Assembly (NCBI GenBank): GCA_963811365.1
Contig: CAWEQW010000006.1
Location: 1-64,000, forward strand
Length of the DNA: 64,000 nucleotides
Direction: 5' to 3'
Origin: CAWEQW01 sp963811365
GTDB lineage: Bacteria > Actinomycetota > Actinomycetes > Propionibacteriales > Nocardioidaceae
This document shows, one piece after another, positions 42,754-51,956 of this stretch. Made by a program: the position numbers and the translations under genes. Under the pieces are notes generated by a model, which worked only from the letters and a program-made list of their open reading frames with translations, ran no database searches and was not told the origin of the DNA. How positions within the stretch are numbered: position 1 is the first letter of the stretch; each line of letters opens with the position of its first letter.

Positions 42754-42818
42754 CAGGACATCCGACACAGCGACGAGCGCACGCGGCAGTGGTCGACCGC
42801 GCGGCGCCGGGTGAGCAT
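42753..42818 (-). CDS. Cysteine-containing leader peptide of the sulfur operon
   Basis: A 21-residue frame, MLTRRRAVDHCRVRSSLCRMS, with ATG 42818 and TGA at 42753-42755. The pattern Arg-rich start, VDH/L-CR-V-S-LCR is that of actinobacterial leader peptides found before cysteine and sulfur operons. It has two cysteines plus serine codons and is followed at once by an inverted-repeat region and, 128 bases on, the DUF4395-sulfurtransferase-DUF1416 operon. A ribosome slowed at the cysteine codons could switch the downstream RNA fold. Ribosome site is weak, as is usual for this class. Function is inferred from position and pattern. Confidence 0.7.
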   Translation of the reverse strand: MLTRRRAVDHCRVRSSLCRMS

Positions 42819-42915
42819 GGTCGTCCGCACGTCGCTCAGGGTAGGCGGGCGCCGGACCCCCGGGACCTGCACATCTCGGCATGTGAACGTGACATCCGCC
42901 GGACGGCCATGCGCC

Positions 42916-43014
42916 CCGGTCATCCTGCGGGCGTCAGCCGCGTCGACCGCTCCGGTCACGCCGCCGGCGTCAGCCGCGTCGACCGCTCCGGTCACGCCGC
43001 CGGCGTCAGCCGCG
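42916..43014. repeat. 36-bp tandem repeat containing the phosphatase stop codon
   Basis: GCGTCAGCCGCGTCGACC... repeats exactly at 42931, 42967 and 43003 (36-bp unit, last copy partial), with a decayed copy before. The LMW phosphatase stop (42992-42994) lies in the middle copy, so its last codons are duplicated downstream. Confidence 0.9.
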
Positions 43015-43540
43015 GCAGCACGCTGCCGAGCAGCCGGTCGAGATGGTCGGCCGCCGCGGCCGCAGCCTCCGGGCCGCGGCGGTACGGGTCGGCGACGTCG
43101 TCGCTGGTCTCCGCCCGGCCGGCACCGCGTCGCGCCGCGTCCAGCAGCGCGCGGCCCCGCGCATCGGCGGGCAACCGGTCGACCAGCCGGGCGAACTGCC
43201 CGAGCGTGAACACCCGCCGGAAGGCGCCCGGCCGCTCGTCGAGCAGCCAGGCCCGGTGGCTGGTGTCCGCGGTGAGCACCAGGTCGGCCGCGTCCACGAG
43301 GTCCAGGCTCAGCCGGCGGCTGCGGAACGGAGCCGGGTCCGCGCCCCGGCTGCGCGCCTGCTCGGCCATCGGCTCGTCCATCGGGTGGTCGACGAAGCCG
43401 TGGATGCCGGCGCTGCCGACCCGCACCCGCGGGTCGTCGCCGAGCAGGCGCCGCGCGAGGACGTCGGCGAACGCGGAGCGGCAGATGTTCGCGGTGCAGA
43501 CGAAGAGCAGGTCGATCGGCTCGTCCCCCGGGTCGCCCAT
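42992..43540 (-). CDS. Low-molecular-weight protein tyrosine phosphatase-like protein
   Basis: 182 residues. The P-loop LLFVCTANICRSAFADVLA near the N-terminus has the C-X5-R-S active site; the general acid Asp appears in VADPYRRGP near residue 155. LMW phosphatases dephosphorylate tyrosine residues, including those of BY-kinases, though some family members are arsenate reductases; here length and DP motif favour phosphatase. ATG 43540. It lies close to the thioredoxin gene on the same strand. The 3' end is embedded in the 36-bp tandem repeat, giving an Ala/Pro-rich C-terminus (SVLPRLTPAA). A link to the polysaccharide kinases is possible, not shown. Confidence 0.88.
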   Translation of the reverse strand: MGDPGDEPIDLLFVCTANICRSAFADVLARRLLGDDPRVRVGSAGIHGFVDHPMDEPMAEQARSRGADPAPFRSRRLSLDLVDAADLVLTADTSHRAWLLDERPGAFRRVFTLGQFARLVDRLPADARGRALLDAARRGAGRAETSDDVADPYRRGPEAAAAAADHLDRLLGSVLPRLTPAA

Positions 43541-43575
43541 GTCGGCGATGCTACGGACAGCAGGCCCGCGACCGG

Positions 43576-44094
43576 TCAGGAGCCCACGACGTTGCCGAGC
43601 GTCGCCAGCACCGCGTCCCGCGTCGGCGCCCCGGCGGCCCGGGACACCTCGCGCCCGTCCGCGTCGAGCACCAGCGTCGTGGGGGTGCGCAGCACGCCGA
43701 GCCTGCGGACCAGCTCGAGGTGGTGCTCGGCGTCCACCTCGACGTGCTCGACGCCGGGCACGATGCGGGCGACCTCGTCCAGCACCCTGCGGGTGGTCCG
43801 GCAGGGAGCGCAGAACGCCGACGAGAACTGCAGCAGGGTGGCCCGCTCTCCGAGGGTGTGCGGCAGGTCCGTGCCGTGCAGCACGCTCACCGGGGCCGGC
43901 TGCTCCGGCTGCTCCGGCTGCTCCGGCTGCTCCGGCTGCTGAGGCGCCGTACCGTGCAGCCGGCGGGTGCCCCGGAACCGGCCGTCGCCGACGGCCCGCC
44001 AGGCGCCGAAGGCGGCAGCCGCGACGAGGGCGACGACGAGGACCCATGCTCCCTGGCTCATGCCAGGCGGCAACGAGGTCGGGCCGCTCGACAT
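43576..44094 (-). CDS. Membrane-anchored thioredoxin-like protein (ThiX-like)
   Basis: 172 residues. One N-terminal helix (GAWVLVVALVAAAAFGAW, ~13-30) anchors it; the rest is a thioredoxin fold with active site LQFSSAFCAPCRTTRRVLDE (near 90-109), VEHVEVDAEHHLELVRRLGV and the cis-proline RTPTTLVLDADG. A linker of PEQ repeats (9-bp DNA repeat CCGGAGCAG, five copies near 43910-43945) precedes the fold. Orientation of the helix predicts either periplasmic or cytoplasmic location; the anchor and linker suggest outside. It occupies the place of thiX (Rv0816c) in the mycobacterial gene order. ATG 44094; ATG 44058 is an alternative. Confidence 0.82.
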   Translation of the reverse strand: MSSGPTSLPPGMSQGAWVLVVALVAAAAFGAWRAVGDGRFRGTRRLHGTAPQQPEQPEQPEQPEQPAPVSVLHGTDLPHTLGERATLLQFSSAFCAPCRTTRRVLDEVARIVPGVEHVEVDAEHHLELVRRLGVLRTPTTLVLDADGREVSRAAGAPTRDAVLATLGNVVGS

Positions 44095-44117
44095 TCCCGC
44101 CCGGCTGCCCGACCGTC

Positions 44118-44408
44118 TCAGCCGCCCGCGAACGGTGGCAGCAGCTCGACGGTCTCGCCGGGGGGCACCATGACGGCGGCCGGGTCGAGGCTCCCCACGG
44201 GGCGCTCGCCGACGAGTGCGGAGCAGACCCCGATCACCGACTCCAGCCGCGGCGCGTCGGCGTGCGACTGCCGGACGAGCACCATCACGTCGGCCAGGCT
44301 GACCGGCCCGTCGACCGCGAAGCTGTCGGACTCGACGCCCGCAGCCGCCCGGGCCGCGGCCCAGTACCGGACCGTGATCCGGGACTGCGGGGCGGGGTCG
44401 GTGGCCAT
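44118..44408 (-). CDS. MoaD/ThiS-like sulfur carrier protein
   Basis: 96 residues with the ubiquitin-like fold: TVRYWAAARAAAGVESDSFA, SLADVMVLVRQSHAD and the closing ETVELLPPFAGG, whose C-terminal Gly-Gly is the thiocarboxylate site. MoaD donates sulfur to molybdopterin; related carriers serve other pathways. No MoaE or ThiF partner is nearby, so the client is unknown. ATG 44408 is preceded by no strong ribosome site; the gene lies divergent from glnR with a 110-base shared promoter region, and 23 bases upstream of the thioredoxin gene with which it may be co-transcribed. The sulfur context fits a carrier role. Confidence 0.85.
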   Translation of the reverse strand: MATDPAPQSRITVRYWAAARAAAGVESDSFAVDGPVSLADVMVLVRQSHADAPRLESVIGVCSALVGERPVGSLDPAAVMVPPGETVELLPPFAGG

Positions 44409-44518
44409 GTTCGGTATTCTGTCCCATCCGGAACCGCCGCCGGCCGCCACCCCGGGCCGCGGCCCCGGACACAGGTCGGCTCAACGGCGAGTCGCGAGGT
44501 CCCCCACGGGGAGGTGCG

Positions 44519-45235
44519 ATGAGCAGCCTGCTGTTGCTGACCAGTGCCCTGCAGCCGTCCGCCGAGGTGCTGCCCGCCCTCGCGCTGCTGTCGCACCAGG
44601 TGAAGATCCTGCCCGCCGAGGGCAGCGCCCTTCTCGAGGCCCCCGAGGTCGACGTCGTGCTCGTCGACGGCCGCGCGGACCTCGCCCACGCCCGCGACCT
44701 CTGCCGGCTGATCCGCACGACCGGCTCGGTGTCGCCGCTGCTGCTCGTCGTCACCGAGGGCGGCCTCGCGGTCGTCTCGACGGACTGGGGCATGGACGAC
44801 GTGGTGCTCGCCTCCTGCGGCCCGGCCGAGCTCGACGCGCGGATCCGGCTGGCGGTCGGCCGGCTGGCGGCGGCCCGCGCCCACGACGACCCCGAGGCCC
44901 ACGTCATCCGCTCCGGTGAGGTCGTGGTCGACGACGCGACGTACACCGCGCGGCTGGGCGGCCGTCCGCTCGACCTGACGTTCAAGGAGTTCGAGCTGCT
45001 GAAGTACCTCGTGCAGCACCCGGGCCGGGTCTTCACCCGAGAGCAGCTCCTCCAGGAGGTGTGGGGCTACGACTACTTCGGCGGCACCCGCACGGTCGAC
45101 GTGCACGTCCGCCGGCTGCGCGCGAAGCTGGGCCCCGAGAACGAGACCCTCATCGGCACGGTCCGCAACGTCGGCTACCGCTTCGTCCTGCCGCCCAAGG
45201 AGAGCACCCTGGAGCGCGAGGCCACCGGCGCCTGA
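44519..45235 (+). CDS. glnR: GlnR-type OmpR-family regulator of nitrogen assimilation
   Basis: 238 residues. Receiver-like domain (~1-115): SSLLLLTSALQPSAEVLPAL, VDVVLVDGRADLAHARDL and ASCGPAELDARIRLAVGRL, diverged at the usual phospho-site environment as in GlnR, an orphan regulator. DNA-binding winged helix (~140-230) has LDLTFKEFELLKYLVQHPG, GYDYFGGTRTVDVHVRRLR and GTVRNVGYRF. GlnR activates nitrogen-assimilation genes such as glnA and amtB in actinomycetes. GTG or ATG 44519 follows GGGGAGG with four bases. Location directly before mshD matches M. tuberculosis Rv0818-Rv0819, supporting orthology over other OmpR proteins. Confidence 0.88.
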   Translation: MSSLLLLTSALQPSAEVLPALALLSHQVKILPAEGSALLEAPEVDVVLVDGRADLAHARDLCRLIRTTGSVSPLLLVVTEGGLAVVSTDWGMDDVVLASCGPAELDARIRLAVGRLAAARAHDDPEAHVIRSGEVVVDDATYTARLGGRPLDLTFKEFELLKYLVQHPGRVFTREQLLQEVWGYDYFGGTRTVDVHVRRLRAKLGPENETLIGTVRNVGYRFVLPPKESTLEREATGA

Positions 45236-45264
45236 CCGGGAGCCCGCCTCCTAGGGTGGGCGCC

Positions 45265-46198
45265 ATGACCGTCGCCTGGAGCGTCACGCCCGTCGACCCC
45301 GCGTCGTTCTCCTGGGCCGCCGCGGACGGCCCCTCCGGCGAGCTGCGCCGGGTGCTCGACGCCGCCACCGAGGCCGACGGCAGGTCCGCGCTCGACGAGG
45401 CGGCTCGGCTGGGGCTGCGGCACCACGGGCTCGACGGCGCGCTGCTCCTGCGCGCCCGCCCGGTGGACGCCCCGGACGCCGCGGCGGGCTTCGCGCTGGT
45501 GCGCGCGGTGGGCTCGCCGCCGCTCGAGGTGGACCTCGCCGTCCTGCCGTCGCGACGGGGCGACGGCGCCGGGGCCGCCCTCGCCGAGGCGGTGCTCGAG
45601 CGGTTCCCGGGCGTCGCGCTCACCGCCTGGTCGCACGGCGGCCACCCCGCGGCCGCTCGGCTGGCCGCCTCGCACGGCCTGGCACGGGTGCGCGACCTGT
45701 GGGTGATGCGCCGCTCGCTGGCCGAGCCCGTCGACACCGTGCAGCCCCCGGCCGGCGTCGTGGTCCGCACGTTCCGGCCGGAGGACGCGGAGGCGCTGCT
45801 CTCGGTCAACGCGGCGGCGTTCGCGCGCCACCCGGAGCAGGGCCGGATGTCGCGGGCGGACCTCGACGCCCGGATGGCCGAGCCGTGGTTCGACCCGGCA
45901 GGCCTGTTCCTGGCGGTCGGCGGCGCCGGCTCCGAGACCCCGGGCGCGCTGCTCGGCTTCCACTGGACCAAGCAGCACGACGCCCGGGTCGGCGAGGTGT
46001 ACGTCGTCGGGATCAGCCCCGCCGCGCAGGGCCTCGGCCTGGGCCGGCTGCTGACCGCCACCGGTCTGCGGCACCTCGCCGAGCGCGGTCTCGACGAGGT
46101 GATCCTGTACGTCGAGGCGGACAACAGCGCCGCCGTGGCGCTCTACGGGCGGCTCGGCTTCACCCACGACGCCGCGGACACCGACGTGCAGTACGCGC

Positions 46199-46224
<26 letters not shown>
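45265..46224 (+). CDS. mshD: Mycothiol synthase
   Basis: 319 residues with two GNAT domains; it acetylates Cys-GlcN-Ins with acetyl-CoA to make mycothiol, the main low-molecular-weight thiol of actinobacteria. The C-terminal active GNAT shows VGEVYVVGISPAAQGLGLGR (near residue 255) with the acetyl-CoA loop and EVILYVEADNSAAVALYGRL. The N-terminal domain is degenerate (LAVLPSRRGDGAGAALAEAV). ATG 45265 is 29 bases downstream of glnR. The 3' end overlaps the convergent esterase gene by 26 bases. Gene order with glnR matches mycobacteria. Confidence 0.93.
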
Positions 46225-47245
<1,021 letters not shown>

Positions 47246-47278
47246 GCCTCGAACGTACCGCCGCGATCGCTACCTCGG

Positions 47279-47297
47279 GTTCACCTCACAGTGACAC
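47279..47297 (+). promoter_or_regulatory. PHO-box-like half site before ppk
   Basis: GTTCACC at 47279-47285 followed 12 bases on by GTGACAC. One unit matches the actinobacterial PhoP repeat, the second only partly. It lies just upstream of the ppk start. Confidence 0.35.
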
Positions 47298-47307
47298 GAT
47301 GGGGCGC

Positions 47308-49542
47308 ATGGCAGGCGATGCGAGCACGACCACGACGTTCAGCGCTGGTACCGGAGGCTCGGTGGAGGTCGGTCCGGTGGACGCGTCCCTTCGCGGCGTC
47401 CCGTCGGAGGCCTTCGACATCGAGCCGCCGTACGACCACGCGTCGGAGACGCTGCCCGAGGACCGGTTCCTGGACCGTGAGCTGTCCTGGCTGCGGTTCA
47501 ACACCCGGGTCCTCGAGCTCGCCGAGGACCCGAACCAGCCGCTGCTGGAGCGGGTGCGCTTCCTGGCCATCTTCGCCTCCAACCTCGACGAGTTCTTCAT
47601 GGTGCGGGTGGCCGGGCTGAAGCGGCGCATCGCGGCCGGCGTCGCGGTGCCGGCCGCCTCGGGGCTGATGCCGCGCGAGCTGCTCGAGCGGATCTGGACG
47701 ACCACGTCGGCGCTGATGGAGCGGCAGGCCTCGCTGTTCCGGGAGCAGATCGTGCCGGAGCTGGCCAAGGAGGGCATCGAGCTGCTGCGCTGGAACGACC
47801 TCGACCGCGAGGAGCAGAAGGGCTGCAAGCGGCTCTTCAAGGAGCGGGTGTTCCCCGTGCTCACCCCGCTGGCCGTGGACCCGGCGCACCCGTTCCCGTA
47901 CATCTCCGGGCTGTCCCTCAACCTGGCCGTCCTGGTCGGCAACCCGAAGAGCGGCAAGGAGCACTTCGCACGGGTGAAGGTGCCGCCGATCTTCTCGCGC
48001 TTCGTCCCGGTCGGGAACCAGCGTTTCGTGCCGCTCGAGGACGTGATCGCCGAGCACCTCAAGCGGCTGTTCCCCGGCATGGACGTGCTGGCCGTGCACA
48101 CCTTCCGGGTGACCCGCAACGAGGATCTCGAGGTGGAGGAGGACGACGCCGAGAACCTGCTGGCCGCGCTCGAGAAGGAGCTGCTGCGCCGCAAGTTCGG
48201 GCCGCCGGTCCGGCTCGAGGTGGAGGAGACCATCGACGAGCACGTCCTGGACCTCCTGATCTCCGAGCTCGGCGTCTCGACCGGCGAGGTGGTGAAGCTC
48301 CCCGGTCCGCTCGACCTCACCGGACTCGCGTCCATCGCCGACCTCGACCGCGCGGAGCTGAAGTATCCGGCGTTCGTCCCGGCGACCCACCACCAGCTCG
48401 CCGAGGTCGAGTCCGCGTCGCCGGTCGACGTCTTCAAGGCGCTCAAGCGCAACGACGTCCTGCTGCACCACCCCTACGACTCGTTCTCGACGTCGGTGCA
48501 GCGCTTCCTCGAGCAGGCCGCTGCCGACCCGCACGTGCTCGCCATCAAGCAGACGCTGTACCGGACCTCCGGCGACTCGCCGATCATCGACGCCCTCGTG
48601 GACGCGGCCGAGTCCGGCAAGCAGGTGCTGGTGCTCATCGAGATCAAGGCCCGGTTCGACGAGCAGGCCAACATCAAGTGGGCCCGCCAGCTCGAGCACG
48701 CCGGCGTGCACGTCGTCTACGGCCTGGTCGGGCTGAAGACGCACTGCAAGCTCGCGATGGTGGTGCGCGACGAGGGCGACGGCATCCGCCGCTACGTGCA
48801 CATCGGCACCGGCAACTACAACCCCAAGACCGCGCGGCTGTACGAGGACTTCGGGCTGCTCACGGCCAACGAGTCGATCGGCGAGGACGTCGCGCACCTG
48901 TTCAACAACCTCTCGGGGTTCGCGCGCAACGAGGACTACGAGAACCTCCTGGTCGCTCCCGACTCGGTCCGCAGCGGGCTGATCGACCAGATCCGCACCG
49001 AGGTGGACAACCACGTCGCCGGAGTGCCGGCGCGGATCCGGATCAAGGCCAACTCCATCGTCGACGAGGCGCTCATCGACGAGCTCTACCAGGCGTCGCA
49101 GGCCGGTGTGCCGATCGACCTGCTCACTCGCGGCATCTGCGCGCTGAAGCCGGGGGTGCCCGGCCTCTCGGAGACCATCCGGGTGCGCTCGATCCTCGGC
49201 CGGTTCCTGGAGCACAGCAGGATCTTCTGGTTCGACAACGGCGGCTCGCCGACGGCCTGGATCGGCTCGGCCGACCTGATGCACCGCAACCTCGACCGTC
49301 GCGTCGAGGCGCTGGTCCGGCTGCCCGGCGAGCACCAGCTCAAGCAGGTCGGCCGGCTGCTGGACCTCGCGTTCGACGAGCGCACCGCGTCGTGGTCGCT
49401 GGAGCCCAGCGGCGACTGGGTCCGGCACGCCGCCGACGCCCAGGGCCTCCCGCACCGCGACCTGCAGGAGGTGCTGATCGCGACGAGCCGCCGTCGGCGC
49501 AACCTCGGGTCGCGGACGGCCGAGTCGCTGCTGCGCCAGTAG
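47308..49542 (+). CDS. ppk: Polyphosphate kinase 1
   Basis: 744 residues; it polymerises inorganic polyphosphate from ATP. The N-domain begins DRFLDRELSWLRFNTRVLEL and has IFASNLDEFFMVRVAGLKRR. The catalytic head and PLD-like domains show HHPYDSFSTSVQRFLEQAA, IKQTLYRTSGDSPII, the autophosphorylated histidine motif VGLKTHCKLAMVVR (near residue 480) and the second histidine region YVHIGTGNYNPKTARLYED. ATG 47308 (an ATG at 47299 is also in frame). A PHO-box-like half site is upstream. Placed beside the mutT1-like and pst genes, it belongs to a phosphate group. Confidence 0.95.
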   Translation: MAGDASTTTTFSAGTGGSVEVGPVDASLRGVPSEAFDIEPPYDHASETLPEDRFLDRELSWLRFNTRVLELAEDPNQPLLERVRFLAIFASNLDEFFMVRVAGLKRRIAAGVAVPAASGLMPRELLERIWTTTSALMERQASLFREQIVPELAKEGIELLRWNDLDREEQKGCKRLFKERVFPVLTPLAVDPAHPFPYISGLSLNLAVLVGNPKSGKEHFARVKVPPIFSRFVPVGNQRFVPLEDVIAEHLKRLFPGMDVLAVHTFRVTRNEDLEVEEDDAENLLAALEKELLRRKFGPPVRLEVEETIDEHVLDLLISELGVSTGEVVKLPGPLDLTGLASIADLDRAELKYPAFVPATHHQLAEVESASPVDVFKALKRNDVLLHHPYDSFSTSVQRFLEQAAADPHVLAIKQTLYRTSGDSPIIDALVDAAESGKQVLVLIEIKARFDEQANIKWARQLEHAGVHVVYGLVGLKTHCKLAMVVRDEGDGIRRYVHIGTGNYNPKTARLYEDFGLLTANESIGEDVAHLFNNLSGFARNEDYENLLVAPDSVRSGLIDQIRTEVDNHVAGVPARIRIKANSIVDEALIDELYQASQAGVPIDLLTRGICALKPGVPGLSETIRVRSILGRFLEHSRIFWFDNGGSPTAWIGSADLMHRNLDRRVEALVRLPGEHQLKQVGRLLDLAFDERTASWSLEPSGDWVRHAADAQGLPHRDLQEVLIATSRRRRNLGSRTAESLLRQ

Positions 49543-49599
49543 CGCGTCGTACCCCGGCGGGCCCTGCGGGGGACGCTCCGGCACGGCGGGACCCCCCTC

Positions 49600-49617
49600 G
49601 TTCACCTGCCGGCCACC
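49600..49617 (+). promoter_or_regulatory. PHO-box-like direct repeat before the Nudix gene
   Basis: GTTCACC (49600-49606) and GGCCACC (49611-49617) in 11-bp phase, 21 bases before GTG 49638. The second unit is degenerate. This could act on a leaderless or short-leader transcript. Confidence 0.4.
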
Positions 49618-49637
49618 CACTGGTGTGAGACTGGACC

Positions 49638-50510
49638 GTGTCCCCGAACCCGGAGATCCTCGCCGCCGGCGCCGTGGTGGCCCGTCGCGGCCCCCAGGTC
49701 CTGCTGGTCCACCGACCCAAGTACGACGACTGGTCGTTCCCGAAGGGCAAGGTCGACCCCGGTGAGCACGTCCTCGCGACCGCCGTGCGCGAGGTCGCCG
49801 AGGAGACCGGGCTCGACATCCGGCTCGGCCCGCCCCTGAGCCAGCAGGCCTACCCGGTCTCGGAGAACGCGCGCACCAAGCGCGTGTACTACTGGAGCGC
49901 GCGGGTCGTCGGCGGTGACGACGTGGCGATGTACCACCCCAACGACGAGATCGACCAGGTCACCTGGGCCGACCTCGACAAGGCCCGCCGCCAGCTCAGC
50001 TACGAGCGTGACGTGCGGACGCTCGAGGAGTTCGCCGCGGTGCGCCGCAAGACCTACCCGCTCGTCGTGCTCCGGCACAGCCGGGCCCGCTCGCGCAAGT
50101 CGTGGCGCGGCGACGACCGGCAGCGCACGCTCACCAAGGCCGGTGAGTTCCAGTCCGAGCGCGTGGTCCCCCTGCTGGCGGCCTACGGCCTCACCCACCT
50201 GGTCAGCTCGAGCAGCCGGCGGTGCTGGAGCACCGTGACGCCGTACGCCGACGTGGCGGACCTCGAGGTGGAGGTCACCGACGGCCTGTCGGAGGAGGAC
50301 GGCACGCCGGAGACGGTGGCCGCCGTCGTCGACCGGCTGCTCGCCCGCAGGGAGCCCACGCTGCTGTGCACCCACCGACCACTCCTGCCGTGGGTGTGGG
50401 ACGCCCTGGGCATCCCGGAGCACAAGCTCGAGCCGGGCGCGATGCTGGTGGCCCATCACCGCCGTGACCGGGTGGTGGCCACCGAGCAGCACGAGGTGTC
50501 GTTCCGGTAG
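49638..50510 (+). CDS. Nudix hydrolase fused to a histidine phosphatase domain (MutT1-like)
   Basis: 290 residues. The Nudix box is in the N-terminal half: GKVDPGEHVLATAVREVAEETG (GX5EX7REVXEEXG pattern, ~35-57). The C-terminal half is a histidine-phosphatase fold with LVVLRHSRARSRKSW (RHG-type motif with serine in place of glycine, near residue 145) and LLCTHRPLLPWV. In mycobacteria MutT1 this combination converts 8-oxo-dGTP or diadenosine polyphosphates to monophosphates. GTG 49638. It stands between ppk and pstS with a PHO-box-like site ahead, so phosphate control is plausible. Confidence 0.88.
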   Translation: MSPNPEILAAGAVVARRGPQVLLVHRPKYDDWSFPKGKVDPGEHVLATAVREVAEETGLDIRLGPPLSQQAYPVSENARTKRVYYWSARVVGGDDVAMYHPNDEIDQVTWADLDKARRQLSYERDVRTLEEFAAVRRKTYPLVVLRHSRARSRKSWRGDDRQRTLTKAGEFQSERVVPLLAAYGLTHLVSSSSRRCWSTVTPYADVADLEVEVTDGLSEEDGTPETVAAVVDRLLARREPTLLCTHRPLLPWVWDALGIPEHKLEPGAMLVAHHRRDRVVATEQHEVSFR

Positions 50511-50613
50511 GGGGTTCCGGTCGATTCGTCCCCCGATGCGGGGGACTGCCGCCGGCTCGTTCACGTGACGTCCGTCTCGCCGTACCGTTCTGGTAGGCGA
50601 ATGGGAGGGCACC

Positions 50614-50631
50614 GTTCACCCCTCGTTCACC
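50614..50631 (+). promoter_or_regulatory. PHO box upstream of pstS
   Basis: Two exact GTTCACC repeats at 50614-50620 and 50625-50631, 11 bp apart, as in actinobacterial PhoP operators. A further related GTTCACG lies at 50559-50565. They sit ~90 bases before the pstS GTG. Confidence 0.75.
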
Positions 50632-50721
50632 GAGGACCGCCAGTCGCTTCACCTGCGCTGCCTACCTTCGAACGCGAACCGACCGGAAGAACTCCGTCGC
50701 AACCGAACCAGGAGACACCAC

Positions 50722-51843
50722 GTGACGCGCACTACCTTCCGCCGCGCTGCCGCACCCACCGCCGCGGTGCTGATGGGCCTGAGCCTGGTGGCGTGCAGCG
50801 CCGCCAACGAGTCCTCCTCGGGGAGCGGCTCCGGCGACGCCTCGAACACCTCCGGCAAGACGCTGAGCGGCACGCTGAACGGCGCCGGCTCGAGCGCCCA
50901 GGAGGCCGCCCAGGCCGCGTGGACAGCCGGCTACCAGACCGCGAACCCCGACGTGACGATCAACTACGACCCCTCCGGCTCCGGCGCGGGCGTCGAGCAG
51001 TTCCTGGCGGGCGGGGTGAACTTCGCCGGCTCCGACGCCTACCTCGACGACACGCAGGTCTCGGACTCCAAGAAGGCCTGCGGCGGGTCCGAGGCCATCG
51101 AGGTGCCGAACTACATCAGCCCCATCGCGCTGGTCTACAACCTCGCCGGGGTCAGCAAGCTGCAGCTGTCTCCCGCCACCGCCGCGAACATCTTCTCCGG
51201 CAAGATCAAGATGTGGAACGACGCCGCGATCAAGTCCGACAACCCCGGCGTCAACCTGCCTGCGCAGAAGATCACCGCGGTGCACCGCTCGGACGACTCC
51301 GGCACCACGAAGAACTTCACCGACTACCTGCACCAGACCGCGGCCGGCGCCTGGCCCGCGGAGGCCGCGGAGACGTGGCCCTTCAAGTCCGGCGAGGGCG
51401 CCAGCGGCACCTCCGGTGTCATCTCGGCGGTGAAGAACGGCAAGGGCTCGATCGGCTATGCCGACGCGAGCCAGGCCGGCGACCTCGGCGAGGCGTCGAT
51501 CAAGGTCGGCTCAGCCTACGTGGGCCCGACGGCCGCGGCTGCCGCCAAGGCCGCCGACGTCTCGCAGCCGGTCCCGGGCCGGAGCAGCTCGGACCTGGCG
51601 ATCAACGTCGACCGCACCACCACGGCGGCCGGCGCCTACCCGCTGGTGCTGATCTCCTACTTCATCGCCTGCCCGAGCTACAAGGACGCCAACACCGCCA
51701 AGCTGGTGAAGGGCTACGGGACCTACCTCGTCGGCCAGGACGGCCAGCAGGCCGCTGCGAAGAACGCCGGCTCGGCCCCGCTGTCGGCGTCGCTGAGCTC
51801 CAAGGCGACCACGGCGCTCGACACGATCCAGACGAACGGCTGA
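50722..51843 (+). CDS. pstS: Phosphate-binding lipoprotein PstS
   Basis: 373 residues. Lipoprotein signal with lipobox LSLVAC (cysteine near residue 25), a Ser/Gly linker, then the type II periplasmic-binding fold: LNGAGSSAQEAAQAAW, INYDPSGSGAGVEQFLAGGV, FAGSDAYL and the phosphate contact segment VHRSDDSGTTKNFTDYL. It captures phosphate outside the membrane and feeds PstCA. GTG 50722 has CAGGAGA eight bases upstream. It is the first gene of pstSCAB and is separated from pstC by a 13-bp hairpin. PHO-box repeats lie upstream. Confidence 0.95.
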   Translation: MTRTTFRRAAAPTAAVLMGLSLVACSAANESSSGSGSGDASNTSGKTLSGTLNGAGSSAQEAAQAAWTAGYQTANPDVTINYDPSGSGAGVEQFLAGGVNFAGSDAYLDDTQVSDSKKACGGSEAIEVPNYISPIALVYNLAGVSKLQLSPATAANIFSGKIKMWNDAAIKSDNPGVNLPAQKITAVHRSDDSGTTKNFTDYLHQTAAGAWPAEAAETWPFKSGEGASGTSGVISAVKNGKGSIGYADASQAGDLGEASIKVGSAYVGPTAAAAAKAADVSQPVPGRSSSDLAINVDRTTTAAGAYPLVLISYFIACPSYKDANTAKLVKGYGTYLVGQDGQQAAAKNAGSAPLSASLSSKATTALDTIQTNG

Positions 51844-51867
51844 ACTTCCATCGCCTGACCGCTTCAC

Positions 51868-51907
51868 AGGGGTCCGGGTCCCAGTCAGTCTGGTGACCCG
51901 GACCCCT
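51868..51907 (+). terminator. 13-bp perfect hairpin between pstS and pstC
   Basis: AGGGGTCCGGGTC (51868-51880) pairs with GACCCGGACCCCT (51895-51907) around a 14-base loop. It could end most transcripts after pstS or stabilise the pstS message, giving more binding protein than permease. Confidence 0.8.
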
Positions 51908-51956
51908 GGGCCGGTGCAGGACCGTTCGACGCACCACTGAGCAGGGAAGGACCGCG

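Noticed and set aside
41394..44522. A 1042-codon open frame on the plus strand
   Set aside because: It is antisense to the sulfurtransferase, DUF4395, phosphatase and thioredoxin genes, which have clear motifs. The frame stays open only because of high GC at third positions.
50722..51843. The PstS gene as a general sugar-binding lipoprotein
   Set aside because: SGSGAGVEQF and the HRSDDSGTT phosphate segment, plus downstream pstCAB, make the phosphate call secure.
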